DNA of 64,000 bases from Gordoniibacillus chartarius (GTDB taxonomy: Bacteria; Bacillota; Bacilli; Paenibacillales; NBRC-103111), in NCBI RefSeq assembly GCF_042432825.1, contig NZ_JBHLWN010000071.1, positions 1-64,000 on the forward strand. Reading direction: 5' to 3'. How positions within the stretch are numbered: the stretch's first letter is position 1; every line of letters starts with the position of its first letter. Position numbers and translations under genes: made by a program. Positions 56,612-64,000 of this stretch are shown here, one piece after another. Below the pieces are notes generated by a model. The model saw only the letters and a program-made list of their open reading frames with translations. It had not been told where the DNA came from and searched no databases.

Positions 56612-56633
56612 CAAATGGCTAGGAGGACGCTGG

Positions 56634-57809
56634 ATGAGCTTCAAACGGATATGCTTTATTGTACTTGACAGCGTCGGCATCGGCGAGCTGCCGGACGCCG
56701 TCCGCTTCGGCGACGTCGGCTCCCATACGCTGGGCCATATCGCTCAGCGCGTTACGACGTTCTCGGTACCGAACCTGCAGCGGCTCGGACTCGGCAGAAT
56801 CGCCGAGCTGGAACGTGTGCCGCCGGCGGACAAGCCGCTGGCCTACTACGGCAAGATGGCCGAGACGTCGGTAGGCAAAGATACGATGACCGGACACTGG
56901 GAGCTGATGGGGCTCAATGTGGAGATTCCGTTCCAGGTGTACCCGGAAGGGTTTCCAGCCGAGCTGATTGACGCGTTCGAGCAGGCGACGGGCCGCAAAG
57001 TTATCGGCAACAAGCCCGCTTCCGGTACGGAAATTTTGGACGAGCTCGGCGAAGAGCAGATGCGCACCGGCGCCTGGATTGTCTATACGTCGGCGGACAG
57101 CGTTTTTCAACTGGCGGCGCATGAGGACGTCATTCCGCTGGAGGAGCTGTACAACGCGTGCAAAATCGCGCGCGAGCTGACGCTGCGTCCGGAATTCGCC
57201 GTCGGGCGGGTCATTGCGCGTCCTTATACAGGGCAGCCGGGGGCTTTCAAGCGGACGCCGAATCGTCATGACTATGCGGTGAAGCCGCCCGCTCCGACGG
57301 TGCTGAACGCCCTGAAGGACGCGGGCTTGGACGTCATCTCGATCGGCAAGATCAACGATATTTTCTCGGGGGAAGGCATCACGGAAGCTTCTTCGACGAA
57401 GAGCAACGCGGACGGCATCCGCCAAACGATCGATGCGATGAAGCGGGATTGGCGCGGACTCGCGTTCACGAACCTGGTCGATTTCGACTCGCTGTACGGT
57501 CATCGCCGCGACCCGGAGGGCTATGCCAAGGCGCTCGAGGAGTTCGATGCGGCGCTGCCGGAGCTGATGGGCACGATCGGCGAGGACGATCTGCTGATTC
57601 TGACAGCTGACCACGGCAACGACCCTGTGCATGCAGGAACCGACCATACGCGCGAATATGTGCCGATTTTGCTGTACAGTCCGAGGTTTGCTTCGCCGGG
57701 CTCCATCGGGATTCGGCTGACGTACGCCGATGCGGGCGCGACTGTCGCGGACAATTTCGGAGTAAAGTGGACCGGGCATGGGACGAGCTTCTTGGAGCTA
57801 TTGAAGTAA
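56634..57809 (+). CDS. deoB: Phosphopentomutase
   Basis: DeoB interconverts ribose 1- and 5-phosphate (and the deoxy forms), linking nucleoside phosphorolysis to sugar metabolism. The 391 residues show the alkaline-phosphatase fold motifs CFIVLDSVGIGELPDA, the active-site Thr in SVGKDTMTGHWE, and metal residues in TADHGNDP and GTDHTREYVP. AGGAGGA precedes ATG 56634. It begins a cluster with two purine nucleoside phosphorylases. Confidence 0.96.
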   Translation: MSFKRICFIVLDSVGIGELPDAVRFGDVGSHTLGHIAQRVTTFSVPNLQRLGLGRIAELERVPPADKPLAYYGKMAETSVGKDTMTGHWELMGLNVEIPFQVYPEGFPAELIDAFEQATGRKVIGNKPASGTEILDELGEEQMRTGAWIVYTSADSVFQLAAHEDVIPLEELYNACKIARELTLRPEFAVGRVIARPYTGQPGAFKRTPNRHDYAVKPPAPTVLNALKDAGLDVISIGKINDIFSGEGITEASSTKSNADGIRQTIDAMKRDWRGLAFTNLVDFDSLYGHRRDPEGYAKALEEFDAALPELMGTIGEDDLLILTADHGNDPVHAGTDHTREYVPILLYSPRFASPGSIGIRLTYADAGATVADNFGVKWTGHGTSFLELLK

Positions 57810-57841
57810 CCGGATTGTTTCCAATAAGGAGGATACATACA

Positions 57842-58681
57842 TTGGCACATGTAACGGGAGAGACCGCAGCCCGCATTCGCGAGGCGGCGGCGTACATAAC
57901 GGAGAAGTCGGGCGCGCTGAAGCCTCGCATCGGATTGATTTTGGGTTCGGGTCTCGGGGTATTGGCCGATTTGATCGAAGACGCGGTTGTGCTGGATTAC
58001 GGTGATATTCCCCATTTCCCGGTGTCTACGGTAGAAGGACATGCGGGCGAGCTGCTGCTCGGCACTGTGAAAGGAAAGCCCGTACTGATGATGAAAGGGC
58101 GCTTTCACGGCTACGAGGGCTACGGACCGGAAACGGTGTCGTTCCCGGTGCGGGTCATGAAGGAGCTCGGCGTACAGACGCTGATCGTGACGAACGCGGC
58201 GGGAGGCATTAACGAAAATTATCAGGTCGGCGACCTGGTCATACTCAAAGACCATCTGAATTTAACCGGCCGCAACCCGCTGATCGGGCCGAACGACAAT
58301 GCGCTCGGCGTGCGTTTTCCGGACATGTCCGAGGCATACAGCAAGCGGCTGCGCACACTCGCGCACCGCGTGGCGGAGCGGCAGGGACTTGGTTTGCAGG
58401 AAGGCGTATATGTCGGGCTGATGGGGCCTTCCTACGAGACGCCGGCGGAGATCCGCATGCTGCGCATACTCGGCGGGGATGTGGTCGGCATGTCGACCGT
58501 GCCGGAAGTGATCGCCGCGCGCCATTCGGGCATCGAGGTGCTCGGCTTCTCGTGCGTATCCAACATGGCCGCAGGTATGCTCGATCAGCCGCTGTCGCAC
58601 GCCGAAGTGATGGAAACGACGGAGCGGGTCAAGCCGAAATTCCTGCAGCTCGTACTCGGTATAATCGAAGAAATGGACTAA
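57842..58681 (+). CDS. punA: Purine nucleoside phosphorylase (6-oxopurine type)
   Basis: A 279-residue class I (trimeric) PNP cleaving inosine and guanosine with phosphate. GLILGSGLG, the His of GRFHGYEGY, VTNAAGG, and the purine-recognition residues Glu199 (GPSYETPAE) and Asn241 (CVSNMA) correspond to Glu201 and Asn243 of mammalian PNP. The TTG at 57842 follows AAGGAGG. It lies 32 bases after deoB and 16 before a paralogue. Confidence 0.94.
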   Translation: MAHVTGETAARIREAAAYITEKSGALKPRIGLILGSGLGVLADLIEDAVVLDYGDIPHFPVSTVEGHAGELLLGTVKGKPVLMMKGRFHGYEGYGPETVSFPVRVMKELGVQTLIVTNAAGGINENYQVGDLVILKDHLNLTGRNPLIGPNDNALGVRFPDMSEAYSKRLRTLAHRVAERQGLGLQEGVYVGLMGPSYETPAEIRMLRILGGDVVGMSTVPEVIAARHSGIEVLGFSCVSNMAAGMLDQPLSHAEVMETTERVKPKFLQLVLGIIEEMD

Positions 58682-58697
58682 GGAGAGCTTAACGACG

Positions 58698-59561
58698 ATG
58701 ACAACTTCCGCGGAACGCAGCTATTTGCAAGAAATTCAAGAGGCGGCCGACTATTTGCGCAGCCGTCTCGGCGGCTTGACGCCGAAGATCGGGCTCGTGC
58801 TCGGCTCGGGTCTCGGCGATTTGGCCGAGCAGGTAGAGAACGCGACAATGGTCGATTACCATGATGTGCCGCATTTTCCCGTGTCGACGGTAGAAGGACA
58901 TGCCGGACGGTTCGCGATCGGTATGCTGGAGGGCAAGCCGGTTATTGTCATGCAAGGCCGTTTCCACTACTACGAAGGCTACTCGATGAAAAAAGTCGTG
59001 TTCCCTATCTATGTTATGAAGCAGTTGGGCGTCGAAGCGCTTGTCATTACGAATGCTGCGGGCGGACTGAACCGCGGCTTCGCGCCGGGCGATCTGATGC
59101 TGCTAAGCGATCACATTAACATGACCGGCGATTCGCCACTGATCGGGCCGAACCATAGCGAGCTGGGAGTCCGCTTCCCCGATATGTCGGAGGCGTACAA
59201 CCGCGATTATCGTACGCTTGCGAAGTATATCGGCACCGGCATTACCGGACCGGACGGCGACCCGCTGCGCCTTCAGGAAGGCGTCTACTGCGGTATTTCC
59301 GGACCGACCTATATGACGCCGGCCGAGCTCATTATGCTGGCCCGCGTCGGCGGCGACGCCGTCGGCATGTCGACGGTCGGTGAGGTCATCGCCGCGCGTC
59401 ATGCTGGGCTGAAGGTGCTGGGCATCTCCTGCATTACCGACATGGCTGTAGGCGAAGAGCTGGAGCCGCTGACGCATGAGCAGGTCGTTGCGGTTGCAAA
59501 CCGAACGAAGCCGAAGTTTGCGGCGCTTGTACGCGGTTTTGTGCGCGAGGTGAAGCTGTAG
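58698..59561 (+). CDS. Purine nucleoside phosphorylase paralogue, altered base pocket
   Basis: A 287-residue paralogue of the preceding PNP with the same motifs (GLVLGSGLG, GRFHYYEGY, ITNAAGG). The two base-recognition residues differ: Met206 in GPTYMTPAE replaces Glu, and Asp248 in CITDMA replaces Asn. In mammalian PNP the Asn243Asp change is known to favour 6-aminopurines, and MTA phosphorylase has Asp at that place. Adenosine- or methylthioadenosine-type substrates are therefore possible (inference). It ends the deoB-PNP-PNP operon; a terminator follows. Confidence 0.92.
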   Translation: MTTSAERSYLQEIQEAADYLRSRLGGLTPKIGLVLGSGLGDLAEQVENATMVDYHDVPHFPVSTVEGHAGRFAIGMLEGKPVIVMQGRFHYYEGYSMKKVVFPIYVMKQLGVEALVITNAAGGLNRGFAPGDLMLLSDHINMTGDSPLIGPNHSELGVRFPDMSEAYNRDYRTLAKYIGTGITGPDGDPLRLQEGVYCGISGPTYMTPAELIMLARVGGDAVGMSTVGEVIAARHAGLKVLGISCITDMAVGEELEPLTHEQVVAVANRTKPKFAALVRGFVREVKL

Positions 59562-59599
59562 GGTCAGAGTGTTGAAGCTATAACGTTGTTGCTTGCTGC

Positions 59600-59629
59600 G
59601 GCCGCTTTCCAATGAAAGCGGCCCTTTTG
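59600..59629 (+). terminator. Terminator of the deoB-PNP operon
   Basis: Perfect 10-bp stem GGCCGCTTTC / GAAAGCGGCC with CAAT loop, followed by CTTTT. Confidence 0.85.
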
Positions 59630-59716
59630 CCGCTAGATCCCTAAAAACTGCTTACCCGAATGCACATTCATGCCATGATGTTCTATGTCGAATATTGAAA
59701 ATAATGGAGAGGGATT

Positions 59717-60187
59717 ATGTCGTTGGAAATAAGAGTGCTTGATTCCACCCTTCAAAGCCGTGTTGCAGAAATCTGGGGGGACATTGTAGTGTCAAGAGGG
59801 AAGGTACACCGCGTAAATGAACTGCAGGGATATGCCGCACTCCTGAACGGAGTAATCAAAGCGTCCGTCTCGTATTATGTCGACAACTGGGAATGTGAGA
59901 TCGTTTCTCTGGAAAGCGCAATGCAAAATCAAGGACTGGGAAGCAAGCTCGTTCAGCTGGTCGTCGAGCAGGCCAAGGAGCGTCAATGTAAACGTGTTTG
60001 GCTGATTACCTCTAACGACAATGTGAGGGCGATCCGATTTTATCAAAAACGAGGGTTCGATATGAAAGCCATCCATTACGATGCGATTACGGAAGCAAGG
60101 AAGCTGAAGCCTGCCATCCCGTTAATCGGCGACGACGGCATACCGGTGCGTCACGAGGTTGAATTTGAAATGATTTTGTCATCATGA
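59717..60187 (+). CDS. GNAT family N-acetyltransferase
   Basis: A 156-residue acetyltransferase fold. The acetyl-CoA loop is QNQGLGSKLVQ (about residues 75-85) and the C-terminal motif AIRFYQKRGFDMKAIH is typical. The substrate is not predictable. The ATG follows GGAGAGGG. It lies with a small membrane-protein gene between the PNP operon and pdp. Confidence 0.85.
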   Translation: MSLEIRVLDSTLQSRVAEIWGDIVVSRGKVHRVNELQGYAALLNGVIKASVSYYVDNWECEIVSLESAMQNQGLGSKLVQLVVEQAKERQCKRVWLITSNDNVRAIRFYQKRGFDMKAIHYDAITEARKLKPAIPLIGDDGIPVRHEVEFEMILSS

Positions 60188-60212
60188 GCTCGTCATGGAA
60201 GGAGAGCAAGCT

Positions 60213-60587
60213 GTGAAACGGCTGCTGGGAGTTATTACAGGCGCATTCATCACTTATCAGGTTCAGCACATTGTAAAGGCTTATGCGTTCGGGTATACCG
60301 CGGAAAATCTTTATCATCGTTTGGGCGCCGTACTGTTCGGTATCGTTGTGCTTTTCATTTTCATGGAAACGTTCCGTCGGATGTTCGGTCAAGCCTTCTT
60401 CAATGGTTTTATCGTAGCAACCGGATTGTTTCTCAGCTTTGATATCGTGATTTTCCATTGGATATTCCGGCTGCATCGGATTACGAGCGGAGCCGAGGCC
60501 AACGTATTGGAGCCAATATTCGTAGCTTTCGGGCTCTTGTTTTTATGGCACGGGGTTCGAAGAGAGCTTCGCGGAAAGCGCAGTTAA
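60213..60587 (+). CDS. Small polytopic membrane protein
   Basis: About 124 residues with four hydrophobic segments (near 3-20, 38-52, 67-85 and 97-113) and a basic C-terminus RRELRGKRS. No family recognised. The GTG at 60213 has AAGGAGAG six bases upstream; ATG 60195 would add six residues. It follows the GNAT gene by 25 bases, possibly as one transcript. Confidence 0.6.
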   Translation: MKRLLGVITGAFITYQVQHIVKAYAFGYTAENLYHRLGAVLFGIVVLFIFMETFRRMFGQAFFNGFIVATGLFLSFDIVIFHWIFRLHRITSGAEANVLEPIFVAFGLLFLWHGVRRELRGKRS

Positions 60588-60589
60588 TC

Positions 60590-60919
60590 TTATACTGTTA
60601 ACGGCAGCTTCACCGTTCCCAAGAAAGTGACGAATACCGCTCCACGGCGGCCTTCCTCCGCTCCGGTTGTGCCGGGACTCGGCATCAATCCGCAGCTGTA
60701 TACAATCTCCACCTCGCGTCCGAACGGTTTTTTCTTCGAACCGACCAGCCGCGTCATCCCGCATCCGTCTGTAATGTTCATAGCTTGAAAGGAAGCAATA
60801 ATCCGGCTTTCAGCAAACGCTTCCGTCACCCACGGACACAAAGAAGCCGCTATTAATCCCGATAAACCAAGCATTAGTGCGGCAAGTCCGGCTGCATGTT
60901 TCCACCCGAGCCGTTCCAT
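60590..60919 (-). CDS. Exported protein of unknown function
   Basis: A 109-residue protein with an N-terminal signal helix (about residues 9-28) and a cleavage-like AFAES near residue 35. Three cysteines (Cys28, Cys53, Cys76) could form a disulfide. No family recognised. The ATG at 60919 follows GGGAGGTG. It converges on the small membrane-protein gene with almost no gap. Confidence 0.55.
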   Translation of the reverse strand: MERLGWKHAAGLAALMLGLSGLIAASLCPWVTEAFAESRIIASFQAMNITDGCGMTRLVGSKKKPFGREVEIVYSCGLMPSPGTTGAEEGRRGAVFVTFLGTVKLPLTV

Positions 60920-61059
60920 CTCCCGACACCTCCCCCTGCCTTACCTTTCCAGACGACGCTTACAACGGTAGAGTTGCACGGAATGTATCCGAGTAACTTG
61001 TCAGGAGCTGGTTACACTAACCTAGAATAAGCAAAAATGTTGAGCGGGGAGGAACGTCG

Positions 61060-61599
61060 ATGCGAATGTATAAGATGCTCAGGTGGAGCGTGCTCATGTC
61101 ATTTGCCTTACTGCTCGGCTGCGCTATGGGAGGCATCAGCGGAAGCGGACAGCAGCAGGGATCGGAGAAGGCACAGAACGAGCAGCAGAAGGGCGGCGAA
61201 CAAGGGGATGGCGGAGGCGAAGGCGCGTCCAAGGCGCAGTCCGAAGGGGACTCCACTGTCTTGGATAAGGAATTGAAGCGCCAAGGCGATATATATAAGG
61301 AATATATCCAGCATAACACGGAGCAGGCGCAGAAAGACCGCGAAGCCGATCAAAAGCTTTTGGAGAAGATGAGGAAGAATGAGCAAAGTGTTTTGAAAGA
61401 GGAAGGAAAACGCCAGCAAAGACTGCGGGGTCTTGATGAGGAGCAGGGGGAAGGGGCGCAGGAAGAAGGGAAAGGCGGCGAATCGGAATCATCCGGCGGT
61501 AATAAGAAATCCGATGCCGAAAGCGGTGAAAGCTCTCAGAAGGGATCCGGACAAGGACAAGGCGGCGGCAAAGGGGCCAAAAGCGGGAGCGGAATTTAG
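61060..61599 (+). CDS. Hydrophilic lipoprotein with low-complexity tail
   Basis: A 179-residue putative lipoprotein: signal segment with LLLGC (Cys21), a Gln/Gly/Glu-rich spacer, a central charged helix (DKELKRQGDIYKEYIQ to RKNEQSVLKEEGKRQQ, probably a coiled coil) and a Gly/Ser/Lys-rich tail GSGQGQGGGKGAKSG. No enzyme motif. GGGGAGGAAC precedes the ATG. Surface or spore-related roles cannot be told apart. Confidence 0.65.
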   Translation: MRMYKMLRWSVLMSFALLLGCAMGGISGSGQQQGSEKAQNEQQKGGEQGDGGGEGASKAQSEGDSTVLDKELKRQGDIYKEYIQHNTEQAQKDREADQKLLEKMRKNEQSVLKEEGKRQQRLRGLDEEQGEGAQEEGKGGESESSGGNKKSDAESGESSQKGSGQGQGGGKGAKSGSGI

Positions 61600-61780
61600 C
61601 TGTATCGATACAGCGAGCTGCATAAGTAAAGGCAGTCATATTCCTGAAAGCCGCAAAATACCGTCAAAGTTCACATATTCGTCACAAAAACTTCGAAATT
61701 TTGCCATTGGAATATTGAGACGGTGACGGCTCATTTCATGTACAATAAGTTTCGTGATGATTAACGAGGGGGACTGACAG

Positions 61781-62161
61781 ATGCAAAAGTGGATTATGTT
61801 CGTATTGTTCGTTGCTGCGGGCGTTTTGGGGCTGGGTGTCCTCTTTAACGATATTTCCGAGAAGCAGGCCGAAGCCGCCGCGAGCAAAGCGGAAGCTGGT
61901 ACGACGTTGAAGTTTACGATGAGCAATTGGAAGTTCGACAAGCCGGAATATCAAGTCAAGGCGGGCGAATCGTTGAAGGTGTCGCTCGTATTGGCTGAAG
62001 GCGTGCACGCGCTGGAAGTGAAAGACCTGGGCATCAAGCTGGACGGCCAAAATCGTTCTGTCGATTACAAATTCGAGAAGCCCGGCACGTACGAAGTGAT
62101 CTGCACTCTGCCTTGCGGCGAGGGACATGCGGATATGAAAGCGAAGATTGTCGTTCAATAA
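61781..62161 (+). CDS. Membrane-anchored CuA-type cupredoxin
   Basis: A 126-residue protein with one N-terminal membrane helix (about 4-22), a short linker and a single cupredoxin domain. The ligand set is that of a CuA centre: His76 (GVHALEV), Cys108, Cys112, His116 and Met119 in CTLPCGEGHADM, the same spacing as in cytochrome c oxidase subunit II. No other oxidase genes are nearby. It could pass electrons or handle copper. GAGGGGG precedes the ATG; a strong terminator follows. Confidence 0.85.
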   Translation: MQKWIMFVLFVAAGVLGLGVLFNDISEKQAEAAASKAEAGTTLKFTMSNWKFDKPEYQVKAGESLKVSLVLAEGVHALEVKDLGIKLDGQNRSVDYKFEKPGTYEVICTLPCGEGHADMKAKIVVQ

Positions 62162-62174
62162 ATGTCGTGATCCC

Positions 62175-62221
62175 AAGCAGGCCGTTCCTTTTTTTGATAA
62201 AGGAGCGGTCTGCTTTTTTTT
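62175..62221 (+). terminator. Terminator of the CuA protein gene
   Basis: AAGCAGGCCGTTCCTTT / AAAGGAGCGGTCTGCTT (one G-T pair) followed by a long T run. Confidence 0.88.
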
Positions 62222-62296
62222 GCTTAGGGCCGGTATTGGAGCGTATACTGAACGATAGAGGAAAGTATTGACTATAGAAAAGGTGGAACGAAATCG

Positions 62297-63595
62297 ATGC
62301 GGATGGTGGATTTGATTCAGAAGAAGCGCGACGGTCATGCGCTGACAGAGGAGGAAATCGGTTTTGTCGTGACCGGTTATACGCAAGGAACGATCCCCGA
62401 CTATCAGATGTCCGCGATGCTGATGGCGATTTACCTGGTCGGCATGAACGACGAGGAAACGTCGCAGCTGACGCTGGCGATGGCGCGTTCCGGCGATGTG
62501 CTGGATTTGTCGGCGATCGGCGGCGTGAAGGTAGACAAGCATTCCACGGGCGGCGTCGGCGATAAAACTTCGTTGATCGTTGCGCCGCTCGTCGCGTCCG
62601 CCGGCGTACCTGTCGCCAAAATGTCCGGCCGCGGTCTTGGCCACACCGGCGGAACGGTAGATAAGCTGGAGTCGATTCGCGGCTTTCGGGTGGAGCTGAC
62701 GACCGAGGAATTCATCCGCAACGTGAACGAAATAAAGCTGGCGCTAGTCGGTCAATCCGGGAACCTCGCTCCGGCCGATAAGAAGATTTACGCCCTGCGC
62801 GATGTTACGGCTACGGTGAGCTGCATTCCGCTTATCGCCAGCTCGATAATGAGCAAGAAGATTGCGTCCGGGGCGGACGCCATCGTGCTCGACGTGAAGG
62901 TTGGCGCCGGCGCATTTATGAAGGATGTCGAGCATGCTCGTCAGCTGGCGGAGACGATGGTGCGCATCGGCCGTTCTCTCGGACGCCAAACGGTAGCGGT
63001 GCTGAGCGACATGGATCAGCCGCTTGGAGCGGAGATCGGCAACGCCGGCGAGGTGCGGGAAGCGATTGCCGTGCTGCAGGGCGGCGGACCGGACGATTTG
63101 CGCGAGGTGTCGCTGGCGCTGGCGGCGCATATGACCGTGCTGGGCGGGGCGTATCCCGATTTTGATGCGGCGCGTGCCGGTCTGCAGCAGTCGCTGGAAA
63201 GCGGTGCGGCGCTTGAAACGTTCGCCCGCTTCGTCGCGGCTCAGGGCGGCGATGCCGAGCAAATCCGCAATCCGGACCAGCTGCCGAAGGCGGAGCGGGA
63301 AGTGAAGTTAGCCGCTGATGAAGGCGGCTACGTGGAGTTCATCGACGCGGAGAAGGTCGGACTTGCCGCCATGCTGCTCGGAGCAGGGCGGCAAACGAAG
63401 GAGGATGAGATCGACTATGCGGTCGGCGTCACGCTTCAGCGTAAAGTCGGCGATCGGGTGGAAGCGGGAGACACGCTCGCTCTGCTGCATGCGAACGGTC
63501 CGCACGACGATGGCCTGGCCATGCTGCGCAGCGCCTACCGAATTGGACCGAAGCCGCCGGCTGCCAAGCCGCTCATTTACGATGTTATTCAATAG
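62297..63595 (+). CDS. pdp: Pyrimidine-nucleoside phosphorylase
   Basis: A 432-residue phosphorylase acting on uridine, thymidine and deoxyuridine. MVDLIQKKRDGHALTEEEI at the start, the phosphate site KHSTGGVGDKTSL, and MSGRGLGHTGGTVDKLESI are diagnostic. The C-terminal domain contains the GVTLQRKVGDRVEAGD barrel-sandwich fold. AAAGGTGG precedes the ATG. It complements deoB and the PNPs but is a separate transcript behind two terminators. Confidence 0.96.
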   Translation: MRMVDLIQKKRDGHALTEEEIGFVVTGYTQGTIPDYQMSAMLMAIYLVGMNDEETSQLTLAMARSGDVLDLSAIGGVKVDKHSTGGVGDKTSLIVAPLVASAGVPVAKMSGRGLGHTGGTVDKLESIRGFRVELTTEEFIRNVNEIKLALVGQSGNLAPADKKIYALRDVTATVSCIPLIASSIMSKKIASGADAIVLDVKVGAGAFMKDVEHARQLAETMVRIGRSLGRQTVAVLSDMDQPLGAEIGNAGEVREAIAVLQGGGPDDLREVSLALAAHMTVLGGAYPDFDAARAGLQQSLESGAALETFARFVAAQGGDAEQIRNPDQLPKAEREVKLAADEGGYVEFIDAEKVGLAAMLLGAGRQTKEDEIDYAVGVTLQRKVGDRVEAGDTLALLHANGPHDDGLAMLRSAYRIGPKPPAAKPLIYDVIQ

Positions 63596-63607
63596 CCGAC
63601 GTATGGA

Positions 63608-63646
63608 AGGCGCCGGGCTGCGTGGAGCAGCCGCGGCGCTTTTTTG
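63608..63646 (+). terminator. Terminator of pdp
   Basis: GGCGCCG.GGCTGC / GCAGCC.CGGCGC stem with GTGGA loop and six T, just after the pdp stop. Confidence 0.85.
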
Positions 63647-63756
63647 TCGTTATTTTTACCGGGCGCATCCCACTCCTTCCGAATATTTCCTTGTCAACTC
63701 GTCAACACTAAGAAGTAGCAAGTGAAAGATGACCATTGTAGAGGAGAAGATTGCAC

Positions 63757-64000
63757 ATGTTCAAGAAGGGCTTCATTACGATGATCAGTTTCGCTCTGAT
63801 CCTGGCGCTGCTCGCGCCGGCGGCATTCGCCGAAGAGAAAAAGGCTGCGCAGCCGGTCGATCTGGCCCCGAACGCCAAGTCGGCGGTGCTTCTGGACGCG
63901 GATACGGGCACTGTCATATTCGACAAAAATAAAGACGAGAAGCTGCCTCCCGCCTCCATCACGAAAATCATGACGATGCTGCTGATCATGGAAGCGCTCG
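63757..64000 (+). CDS. dacF: D-alanyl-D-alanine carboxypeptidase DacF, partial
   Basis: The first 81 codons of a penicillin-binding protein 5-type carboxypeptidase, cut by the window end. A signal peptide of about 24 residues (ending PAAFAEE) is followed by SAVLLDADTGTVIFDKN and PPASITKIMTMLLIMEAL, where Ser-x-x-Lys (SITK) holds the active-site Ser. Position after pupG-type genes and the sporulation setting point to DacF, which trims cross-links in the spore cortex; spoIIAA-AB-AC would be expected next. GAGGAGA precedes the ATG. Confidence 0.88.
   Translation, partial: MFKKGFITMISFALILALLAPAAFAEEKKAAQPVDLAPNAKSAVLLDADTGTVIFDKNKDEKLPPASITKIMTMLLIMEAL

Noticed and set aside
56591..56612. Fur box before deoB
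   Set aside because: GATAATGATT resembles half a Fur box, but the second half and spacing do not fit; listed only as a dyad.

Overview
The window is chromosomal DNA from a spore-forming, moderately high-GC Bacillota, most likely Paenibacillus or a close relative (Paenibacillaceae). Three things point there: complete spoIIIA, spoIVB, spo0A, spoIIM and dacF sporulation genes; Gram-positive Shine-Dalgarno sequences in front of almost every gene; and gene order that follows the Bacillus subtilis chromosome in two long blocks. No rRNA, tRNA, CRISPR array or prophage was seen.

Layout. 1-5.1 kb: an alpha/beta hydrolase, aspartokinase lysC with an internal translation start, a DUF441 membrane protein, and comA-comB (sulfolactate synthesis). 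4.9-10.9 kb: yqhV and the eight-gene spoIIIA operon behind a sigma-E-like promoter. 11.0-27.8 kb: accBC, an Asp23/AmaP envelope cluster, nusB, folD, xseAB, ispA, then an OLE RNA with its partner gene oapA, followed by dxs, tlyA, an unknown membrane protein, argR, recN, spoIVB and spo0A. This is the B. subtilis order except for the OLE-oapA insert and the two extra envelope genes. 27.8-30.2 kb: a group IIC intron sits directly behind the spo0A terminator. Its reverse transcriptase is broken by a nonsense codon and by further inserted DNA, including what looks like the 5' part of a second group II intron.

30.2-36.4 kb is an accessory region of small genes: a lipoprotein with one SLH domain inside Gly/Thr repeats, two small spore-coat proteins, YciI, a HAD nucleotidase, a TIM-barrel protein, Hsp20 and several short unknowns. 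36.4-41.0 kb holds a manganese-type ABC importer (mntABCD order) and small genes. 41.2-47.1 kb holds the branched-chain 2-oxoacid dehydrogenase genes (lpd, bkdAA, bkdAB, bkdB), with a FapR-like operator in front of bkdAA and the tiny prli42 gene tail-to-tail with bkdB.

47.1-64 kb: an M20 peptidase, an SH3-like secreted protein, mciZ, nudF, an EndoQ-type nuclease, spoIIM and fur; then an SDR and alanine dehydrogenase, and yqzK, xerD, deoB, two tandem purine nucleoside phosphorylases, pdp and the start of dacF. This again follows the B. subtilis fur-yqzK-xerD-drm-pupG-dacF order with insertions. The XerD protein lacks two catalytic residues. The second phosphorylase has changed both purine-recognition residues.

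The genes join three themes: sporulation (engulfment channel, sigma-K checkpoint, master regulator, Z-ring inhibitor, coat), membrane building (acetyl-CoA carboxylase, branched-chain acyl primers, isoprenoids, OLE/OapA), and nucleoside salvage (deoB, two PNPs, pdp, nucleotidase). The most unusual items are the OLE RNA locus, the nested group II intron debris, the altered XerD, the divergent PNP pair and the FapR-like site before bkd.
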